Under the pieces are notes generated by a model. It did not search any database, was not told where the DNA came from, and saw nothing but the letters and a program-made list of their open reading frames with translations. A stretch of 44,015 nucleotides of DNA from RGIG4576 sp045656705 (lineage in GTDB: Bacteria; Bacteroidota; Bacteroidia; Bacteroidales; Muribaculaceae), in the NCBI GenBank assembly GCA_045656705.1, contig JAZORR010000023.1:1-44015 (forward strand), given 5' to 3'. This document shows, one piece after another, positions 32,875 through 38,943 of the stretch; within the stretch, counting starts at the first letter, position 1; every line of letters starts with the position of its first letter. A program made the position numbers and the translations under genes.

Positions 32875-34293
32875 ATGAGTATTAAATTTACATTATTTGT
32901 TCATGGGGTTCCAAAAGGACAAAAAATTTGGGGCCCAAATGAACAAGATAGAGCCTATATTGGTTTGTCTTATGGTAAATATAAAGATACCCCCAATAAT
33001 GCATTGTCAATTGAAATAAATGGGGGTAATTGTTATTATACCTATTTTATAGGTCAAAATGTACTTGCAAAGGATGGTAGAGCTGGATCTTATTTTGCCT
33101 TAACTTTGCGTATAAATAGATATTATGCTGATGTTAAAAATATATATAATCTATTAGATGCTGCATACAATAAGTTTATCCTGAATAAGATTGTAAAGAA
33201 TAATGGTCAGTCAATAAGTTACATTATAGAAGATTTTAGTCAAGAAAATGATTATTTGGCAAGTTTGGAGAGGGAAGTTGTGAATTATTTGAATCAGTTC
33301 TCTTCAAATTCAGATTTAATGCAGTTAAGTGGTTTTCCAGCTCAAGGGAAAGTGATGGAGAACTTGTGTTTATATGATTGTGAAAATAATACAGTTGCTC
33401 AGTTGATAAAGAAAAATGGAGCGGTATTAATTTCTCCAAGTTTTACATCAACAACTGTAAAGACTATAGTCAAGAAAAAAGATGAAGAAATAGCAAAGAT
33501 TAAATCAGATACTCAGAATGCTATAAATAAAGTTCGTGAGGAATATTCAGAAATAGAAAAGAATGTTTCTAAACTTGAGAAAGAATTAAATGAAGAACAA
33601 GAAAAAAGTAATGGACTAAGAAAATCCTTAGAAGATAGTAATAGAAAAATAGTTGAATTAGAAAGTATAAATAAAAGTGGAAAGCAACTTCGGCAAGAAC
33701 TGAAAGATAAGAAAGAGAAACTTGACAGAGTGAAAGACGTATTACCCAAAGTTAATGGAGCTGTAAAAGATTTAGCTTCAGTGTTTTCTGGTGAAATTGT
33801 GAAAGGTGGAGAAAATAAGCCTTCTCAACCACGTAAATTTAAGGTAAATTCGCTTTGGACTTTCTCTGTATCTCTTCTTAATACGCTCCTTCTTGTTGTT
33901 GTATTGGTTTTCATAATGCCAATAGGTTGTTTTGATAAGAAATCAGGAGAGCTGGCAGAAAATCAAAAAGCTGTTCAAGATTCTTTAGAGACTAAATTGG
34001 CTGAGGCTCAACAAAACTTAAATGAGCTGAAAGTTTTTTCGGATTGTGTGTCTAAGGGATTCCGTATAGATGTATCTAAATTTTCATCAAGAAAAATGCA
34101 CCTAGAAAAAGGAGAGGATACGAAATTAACATTATTGAATGATGGTGTATTTGAAATTGAACCAGGTGCAGGTTTGGAAATAACTGGCCCCAAAAAAGAT
34201 GTATTACAGGCTAAAAGTCCAGGTAAATTCCGAGTGTTCTATGTGGTTGGTGGTAAGCAAATTGCGTCAAGAGAAATTGAAGTAAAAGAATGA
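32875..34293 (+). CDS. Bitopic coiled-coil protein with N-terminal sensor-like domain (gene 3)
   Basis: The 472-residue product has four parts. The first is a cytoplasmic mixed alpha/beta domain (1-190, with YYTYFIGQNVLAKDGRAGSY and FALTLRINRYY). The second is a long coiled coil (about 200-300, EYSEIEKNVSKLEKELNEEQ). The third is one membrane helix (FSVSLLNTLLLVVVLVFIMP, 330-349) with a second short coiled coil. The fourth is a periplasmic beta domain of about 75 residues (EIEPGAGLEITGPKK). The N-domain resembles that of the 34831 gene product in pattern and recalls the N-terminal domains of GTPase-associated (GAP1-like) proteins. It starts six bases after the GTPase stop and overlaps the next gene by four bases (ATGA). 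Confidence 0.8.
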   Translation: MSIKFTLFVHGVPKGQKIWGPNEQDRAYIGLSYGKYKDTPNNALSIEINGGNCYYTYFIGQNVLAKDGRAGSYFALTLRINRYYADVKNIYNLLDAAYNKFILNKIVKNNGQSISYIIEDFSQENDYLASLEREVVNYLNQFSSNSDLMQLSGFPAQGKVMENLCLYDCENNTVAQLIKKNGAVLISPSFTSTTVKTIVKKKDEEIAKIKSDTQNAINKVREEYSEIEKNVSKLEKELNEEQEKSNGLRKSLEDSNRKIVELESINKSGKQLRQELKDKKEKLDRVKDVLPKVNGAVKDLASVFSGEIVKGGENKPSQPRKFKVNSLWTFSVSLLNTLLLVVVLVFIMPIGCFDKKSGELAENQKAVQDSLETKLAEAQQNLNELKVFSDCVSKGFRIDVSKFSSRKMHLEKGEDTKLTLLNDGVFEIEPGAGLEITGPKKDVLQAKSPGKFRVFYVVGGKQIASREIEVKE

Positions 34294-34829
34294 AAAATAA
34301 AATATTAATAATATTAATTACACTCTTTTGGTTTACTTCTTGCGAAAGTAAGAAGGCGAAGCCTGTATTTTACGATACAAGTGATAGTGAATTAGTTTCG
34401 TCTGATTTGGATGTAAACTATTATACTTCTGGGGATGAAGTAATAGTACCTTTTAGAGAAGAGGGTGGAATTAAATATGTAAATGTAAGCGTTAATGGAG
34501 TTGGACTCGAAATGATTTTTGATACAGGTTGTTCGAGTACTCTAATTTCATTAGCGGAGGCTGAATATTTAGCCAAGAAAGGATTGCTTACGAGAGAAGA
34601 TTATTTAGGAAATGTACAATCGTATATAGCTGATGGAAGTGTTAGCGAAAATATGAAATTCAATCTTAAGGAGGTTGTGATTGATGGTAAAATATTATGT
34701 AGAGATGTAGTTGCTACAGTATCAGGAAATAATAATGCTCCGTTGCTTCTTGGGAATGAGGTTCTTAATAGGACTGCATCATATACGATAGATAATGAAA
34801 ATAAAAATATAATATTTAAATTGAAATAA
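34290..34829 (+). CDS. Lipoprotein retropepsin-like aspartic protease (gene 4)
   Basis: The 179-residue product has a lipoprotein signal with lipobox WFTSC (C18), so it should be anchored in the envelope on the periplasmic side. The catalytic core shows the retropepsin pattern: hydrophobic strand LEMIFDTG-C-SSTLIS with D78, a flap region SYIADGSVSENM, then APLLLGNEVLNR (hydrophobic-hydrophobic-Gly). Such single-domain clan AA enzymes dimerise to form an active site. The Cys at the usual Ala of DTGA is a mild variation. Lying between two bitopic coiled-coil genes and overlapping one, it probably cuts a partner or an outside target in the periplasm; the substrate is unknown. Confidence 0.85.
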   Translation: MKNKILIILITLFWFTSCESKKAKPVFYDTSDSELVSSDLDVNYYTSGDEVIVPFREEGGIKYVNVSVNGVGLEMIFDTGCSSTLISLAEAEYLAKKGLLTREDYLGNVQSYIADGSVSENMKFNLKEVVIDGKILCRDVVATVSGNNNAPLLLGNEVLNRTASYTIDNENKNIIFKLK

Positions 34830-34830
34830 T

Positions 34831-36045
34831 ATGAATGTTTCAATTTATGTATTTGGTGAATTTGAGAATGGATATAATCAATATCCAGAGGATACAACAT
34901 CAATTATATTTCGCACATTTTATAATAAAAGTACGAGTATAGGCCAAATATGTGTACATAGAGATGGCAACTTGATGTATTATGGTTATATAAGAAAACT
35001 TGAATACAATAGATATATCGGCTTAGGTGTAATATTGAATGATACTATGTTAAAGGGATTTGATAAAGTATTTTCAATGTTTGAGCATATAATCACTTAT
35101 TTGGTTACAAATGGATATTTAATTCAGTTTAATGAGCAGGGAGAAATAGTAACTAATGTAGGGAAACTATATTTAGATAAAGCTAAAATTGATAATGTAG
35201 AAAATGAGATAAGGGATGGGTTGAATCGTCTTGATACATTTTCTACAAATCTTCCACCTGTTGATTTTACTGTTTCTAAAGATTCTATTAAACAGTTTAC
35301 TCTTGATGATGCTGATTCTGATATAGTAAAGGCTGGGTATACATATGGTTATACAATTATTAGTAAAGAAAAGGGTAATAATACTCCATTGCTGAATAGT
35401 TATAAAGGTGTATTGGTTAAGGCTAATAAAGAAAAGAAAGAATTAGAGGGTAAATATAAAGAACTTAAAGAAGAATACGATAAAACACTTAAGCAAAAGA
35501 AGCAATACCGACTTGTTGCTATGCTGTTTATAGTCCTATTAATATTGGGCTTTGGCTTATTTATTGTTTTTGATAATCTAAATATGACAAAAGAAGATTT
35601 GTTAGAAGCACAAATGTATATTGATCAGCAAGTTGATACAATATATCATAAGCAACAAGTAATAAATGGATTAGAGGATGATGTAAAATATTTAGATCGA
35701 AAATATAGAGAAGAGTGTGATCTGAGATTAAGTTTACAAAATGAGTTAGATACAATAAATAGTAAAATAGGAGGAAGGCTACCTTGTGTGGTCACAAGTT
35801 CTGCGTTTAGCTTTTCTTCTGGGAATTATTCATTTTCAGTATATGCTTTTAAAGAAGAACAGATAACATTTACAGTGAGAGCGTATGGTCCTGATGGGCA
35901 AGTTTATGAAAGAGAGGAGAGTAGATATGTTTATAAGGGGTATAATGCCTTTTCTATATTTTTGAGCCAGAAATTGAATAATTCAAAGTGGTATTCTTTT
36001 GTGGTTTATAAAGATAGTGTTGTTATAGGAGGTGGGCGTCATTGA
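34831..36045 (+). CDS. Second bitopic coiled-coil protein, layout matching gene 3 (gene 5)
   Basis: The 404-residue product repeats the plan of gene 3. It has a cytoplasmic N-domain (1-190, YYGYIRKLEYNRYIGLGVIL), a short coiled coil (195-225), a membrane helix (AMLFIVLLILGFGLFIVFDN, 230-249), a periplasmic coiled coil (about 255-312) and a C-terminal beta domain (318-404, NYSFSVYAFKEEQITFTVRA). The N-domains of the two proteins share a similar run (YYTYFIGQNV... versus YYGYIRKLEY..., both ending in a helix of the 'yn/f..i...fi' type), but identity is low. It starts one base after the protease stop and is the last gene before the terminator at 36072. Confidence 0.8.
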   Translation: MNVSIYVFGEFENGYNQYPEDTTSIIFRTFYNKSTSIGQICVHRDGNLMYYGYIRKLEYNRYIGLGVILNDTMLKGFDKVFSMFEHIITYLVTNGYLIQFNEQGEIVTNVGKLYLDKAKIDNVENEIRDGLNRLDTFSTNLPPVDFTVSKDSIKQFTLDDADSDIVKAGYTYGYTIISKEKGNNTPLLNSYKGVLVKANKEKKELEGKYKELKEEYDKTLKQKKQYRLVAMLFIVLLILGFGLFIVFDNLNMTKEDLLEAQMYIDQQVDTIYHKQQVINGLEDDVKYLDRKYREECDLRLSLQNELDTINSKIGGRLPCVVTSSAFSFSSGNYSFSVYAFKEEQITFTVRAYGPDGQVYEREESRYVYKGYNAFSIFLSQKLNNSKWYSFVVYKDSVVIGGGRH

Positions 36046-36071
36046 GTTTTGCGTTGGTAGAATAAATAATT

Positions 36072-36104
36072 AGAGACTATATCTATGATGGTATAGTCTC
36101 TTTT
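36072..36104 (+). terminator. Terminator of the GTPase operon
   Basis: AGAGACTATA and TATAGTCTCT form a ten-base stem around a loop of about ten bases, followed by TTTT. It lies 26 bases beyond the stop of gene 5. Confidence 0.85.
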
Positions 36105-36114
36105 GATTTGTATA

Positions 36115-36270
36115 GATAACGGGCGGAAATGATGCGTTTTTATATGTTTTCCGCTGAAAATCTCACGATAACGGGCGGAAATTGAAGATTTTTATAAGGT
36201 TTTCGCCAAAAATCGCACGATAACGAGCGGAAAATTGGTTGTTTATTTGTAACTTTATAGCCGAAAATAG
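36115..36270. repeat. Three tandem 52-bp repeats upstream of the ATPase gene
   Basis: GATAACGGGCGGAAA begins at 36115 and 36167, and GATAACGAGCGGAAA at 36219. Each unit is 52 bases with a core of about 15 and a conserved TTTTTAT...GGTTTTCGCC-type second half. The third copy ends nine bases before the ATG at 36279. Exact spacing suggests a repeated binding site or a stem-loop family. The third copy contains TAACTTTA, one base off a -7 box, so transcription may start inside the array. Confidence 0.75.
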
Positions 36271-36278
36271 CGTATAAT

Positions 36279-37682
36279 ATGGAAATCATAGGAAGACAAA
36301 TAGAACAAGATGAATTGCGACGTATATATGAATCGCAGTCATCTGAGTTTGTGATGGTTTATGGTCGAAGACGCGTGGGCAAAACATTTCTTGTTAGAGA
36401 GTTTTTCAACAATAAGTTTGATTTTTGTTTCACAGGAATGGCTAATGGTTCAAAAAAGGAACAATTGATGAATTTTAGGGTGGCAATATCAAGTTATGAT
36501 GAGTCGCTTGCTCATACTACGCCTAATACTTGGACCGAAGCATTTGGCTTATTAATAAAACTATTGGAGAAGTCTTCTAACTCAAGGAAGGTTGTGTTTT
36601 TGGATGAATTGCCTTGGATAGATACTCCGAAATCTGATTTTTTGCGGGCTCTTGAGCATTTTTGGAATGCTTGGGCATCGGTTCGTAATGATATTGTGCT
36701 TGTGGTGTGTGGTTCGGCTGCATCGTGGTTGGTAAAAAATATTGTACGCAATCATGGAGGACTTCACAATAGATTGACATATAAAATCAAGTTAAATCCG
36801 TTCTCTTTGTGTGAAACCAAAAGTTACCTTGAAACTCTAGGTATAAGATGGGATGAACGAACCATAGCAGAATGTTATATGATATTGGGTGGTATCCCAT
36901 ATTACCTTAAAATGTTAGATAAACGTTTGAGTCTTGCTCAAAATGTTGATCGCCTCTTTTTTGCCGAAGCTCCTTTGCTCGAAGATGAATTTGATAATCT
37001 ATATGCTTCTCTATTTAAGAAATCGGAAGAATATGTGAAGATTATAGAGGTGTTGGCGAAGAAGAAATCGGGTTATACTCGCGATGAAATACTTAAACTT
37101 ACCAAAATGGCAGATGGAGGCAGTTTCTCTCGACGTTTGGAAGAATTGGAGCAGTGCTGTTTTATTAGGAAATATAAATCGGTAGGTGATGCGAAATTCG
37201 TTTTCCAATTAATAGATTTTTATAGTTTGTTCTATTTTAGTTTTTTAAAGAAGGGTAAAACTTACGATTCCGATAACTGGCTACATTTTATGGGTAGTTC
37301 GGGTTATAATGCCTGGATTGGTTTGTCGTTTGAGAGATTGTGCATCACACACATCAAACAAATAAAAGAAGCCTTAGGTATATCGGGTGTAAGCACTCAA
37401 ACTTATTCTTATCTTTCAGAAAATGCTCAGATAGATATGCTTATTGAGCGTGGTGATAATGTGATAAATCTATGCGAGATGAAATTTGTTGAAGATAAAT
37501 TCGTTATCAATAAATCATACGCCGAAAAATTAAATACTAAAATATCGGATTTTAGACAATCGCTGAAGCGAAAGAAACCTATATATCTTACGATGATAAC
37601 ATCTCACGGTGTAAAACAGAATGATTATTCTGTGAATTTGGTACAGAATGAGGTGGTGTTATCAGATTTGTTTAAAAGTTAG
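36279..37682 (+). CDS. AAA-type ATPase with C-terminal DUF234 / PD-(D/E)XK-like domain
   Basis: The 467-residue product has an N-terminal ATPase with Walker A GRRRVGKT (29-36), Walker B VVFLDELPW with D109-E110, and the sensor-like VVCGSAASWLVKNIV. A winged-helix segment follows. The C-terminal part is DUF234-like and contains AQIDMLIERGDNVINLCEMKF, a D...E-x-K nuclease-type pattern. This family is frequent in archaea and Bacteroidetes, often in several copies, and is suspected of mobile or defence roles; the function is not established. It sits just behind three 52-bp repeats. Its composition is less AT-rich than the GTPase operon, suggesting a separate arrival. Confidence 0.85.
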   Translation: MEIIGRQIEQDELRRIYESQSSEFVMVYGRRRVGKTFLVREFFNNKFDFCFTGMANGSKKEQLMNFRVAISSYDESLAHTTPNTWTEAFGLLIKLLEKSSNSRKVVFLDELPWIDTPKSDFLRALEHFWNAWASVRNDIVLVVCGSAASWLVKNIVRNHGGLHNRLTYKIKLNPFSLCETKSYLETLGIRWDERTIAECYMILGGIPYYLKMLDKRLSLAQNVDRLFFAEAPLLEDEFDNLYASLFKKSEEYVKIIEVLAKKKSGYTRDEILKLTKMADGGSFSRRLEELEQCCFIRKYKSVGDAKFVFQLIDFYSLFYFSFLKKGKTYDSDNWLHFMGSSGYNAWIGLSFERLCITHIKQIKEALGISGVSTQTYSYLSENAQIDMLIERGDNVINLCEMKFVEDKFVINKSYAEKLNTKISDFRQSLKRKKPIYLTMITSHGVKQNDYSVNLVQNEVVLSDLFKS

Positions 37683-37705
37683 AGTTAAATGAAATCCCAT
37701 TAATG

Positions 37706-37845
37706 CAATGAACGAAGCTGCTTTAAGTCAATTATATCTCAAGGATACGGCGTTTAAGGACCTTATGCAACGTCGCATCTTTAATGTGTTGCTCATTTCC
37801 TCGTCCTACGATGCTTTTATGCTCGAAGATGATGGTCGCGTAGAA
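37706..37845 (+). repeat. 140-bp duplication, left copy
   Basis: These 140 bases match 38804-38943 with no gaps and two differences, both T/C changes in third codon positions. They contain the start and first 46 codons of the PPDK_N gene. The copies are 1098 bases apart and enclose the lipoprotein gene. Confidence 0.9.
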
Positions 37846-37872
37846 TTTCCGAATATATTTAGAAAACTATAA
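37708..37872 (+). pseudogene. Truncated 5' copy of the receiver-PPDK_N gene
   Basis: This 54-residue frame starts MNEAALSQLYLKDTAFKDLM and follows the real protein (gene at 38806) through EDDGRVE. It then leaves it with FPNIFRKL and stops. The two substitutions against the complete copy are silent, so the fragment is recent or still homogenised by recombination. It is a leftover of the junction at which the lipoprotein segment entered and is not expected to function. Confidence 0.85.
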
Positions 37873-37883
37873 AAGATAAAGTT

Positions 37884-38720
37884 ATGGTAAAAAAAATTTT
37901 TGTATGTCTAATGGTATTTGCATTATGGAGTTGTGAGTCTCATAATGATGAACCTGAAGTGCCAATAGATCATGTTATTTCATTAGATACACCACCGAGT
38001 GAATATAAGGGGTATGTGTATAAGTATCAAGACTTGGATCATGATTATTTACGTTCTTTAGGATTTGATGGTCGGTGTGAATATGCAACAGTATCTGAGG
38101 AAACATTAAAAAGAATGACAACTGAGGCGCTTGCTCAGTGCTGTATGTATTGGCCTATGGTAGGAAATCATTTTGCTTATCCGTCATTTAATTTAAGTAT
38201 TTATGATGGAATTTTGATAAGTTTCAATCATTGTGATGTGTTGCAGGAATTGGCAAAGAGAGAGCAAGGAGCAATAGCACTATTAAAGGTTTATAAGTAT
38301 TTTAATTTAGATAAATGGGATTCTGATATTAATTATCATGAAAAGAATATAGAAGAATTGAATACTCAATCTCACAAACAACATTTGGAAATGCTATTTG
38401 CTACTGAATATTTTACTCCTAAATTGGATAAAGATATGCTGATTCTTTTGGCTGAGAAGGCTGGGGAGCTGCTAATCGAACAAATGAATGAAGATATGGA
38501 AATATCTTGGTATTCAGCTCAGTATACTTATGTGTTATGGCAACGAGTTTTGTTGTGTTATGATAAATTTACCCCAATATTGAGTCGAGATGAGAGGATT
38601 ATTTTCACTATCAACATAGAAGAAATGGGAATGGAGCCTATGGATACGTCTTTCGAACATATGGATTTAATCTCTGAAAAAATTGGACAGATGTACGAAA
38701 GTTATTATAGTGAGAAGTAA
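37884..38720 (+). CDS. Lipoprotein of unknown function
   Basis: The 278-residue product has a lipoprotein signal (MVKKIFVCLMVFALWSCESH, C17). The mature part is mainly helical, with segments such as ILLAEKAGELLIEQMNEDME and VLWQRVLLCYDKFTPILSRD. I recognise no family or catalytic motif. The gene is AT-rich and alone, with a weak terminator-like hairpin behind it. It lies exactly between the two copies of the 140-bp duplication, so it is the passenger of that insertion. A surface or periplasmic role is inferred from the signal only. Confidence 0.8.
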   Translation: MVKKIFVCLMVFALWSCESHNDEPEVPIDHVISLDTPPSEYKGYVYKYQDLDHDYLRSLGFDGRCEYATVSEETLKRMTTEALAQCCMYWPMVGNHFAYPSFNLSIYDGILISFNHCDVLQELAKREQGAIALLKVYKYFNLDKWDSDINYHEKNIEELNTQSHKQHLEMLFATEYFTPKLDKDMLILLAEKAGELLIEQMNEDMEISWYSAQYTYVLWQRVLLCYDKFTPILSRDERIIFTINIEEMGMEPMDTSFEHMDLISEKIGQMYESYYSEK

Positions 38721-38742
38721 ATCTATATAGTAAATAATTTTT

Positions 38743-38781
38743 GAAAACCCATTGACATAGTTTCTTTTGCCAATGGTTTTC
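38743..38781 (+). terminator. Terminator-like hairpin after the lipoprotein gene
   Basis: GAAAACCCATTG and CAATGGTTTTC form a stem of eleven pairs with one bulged C around a 16-base loop. There is no good T-run after it, so termination may be weak. It lies 23 bases after the stop. Confidence 0.5.
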
Positions 38782-38803
38782 CGTGTAATAAATAGAAACT
38801 ATA

Positions 38804-38943
38804 CAATGAACGAAGCTGCTTTAAGTCAATTATATCTCAAGGATACGGCGTTTAAGGACCTTATGCAACGCCGCATCTTTAATGTGTTGCTCATTTCCTC
38901 GTCCTACGATGCTTTTATGCTCGAAGATGATGGTCGTGTAGAA
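38804..38943 (+). repeat. 140-bp duplication, right copy
   Basis: This is the partner of 37706-37845 and is the genuine 5' end of the following gene. The sequences just upstream of the two copies are unrelated, so the duplication begins two bases before the ATG and ends inside codon 46. Confidence 0.9.

Larger units (their letters stand above)
30756..38805. mobile_element. AT-rich accessory island
   Basis: From the promoter at 30756 to 38805 the DNA is visibly more AT-rich than the cmk and PPDK_N genes around it. Its codons strongly favour A/T endings, most clearly at 30838-36045 and 37884-38720. It holds a five-gene GTPase operon, a DUF234-type ATPase with tandem repeats and a lipoprotein. 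Its right edge coincides with a 140-bp duplication of the next core gene. No integrase or transposase is present, so transfer by homologous recombination is more likely than an active element. Confidence 0.55.

Noticed and set aside
37884..38720. Insertion sequence between the 140-bp repeats
   Set aside because: The only gene encodes a lipoprotein. The repeats are far longer than target-site duplications and contain a gene start.
30756..38805. Integrative element with its own recombinase
   Set aside because: No integrase, transposase or terminal inverted repeat was found in or next to the island.
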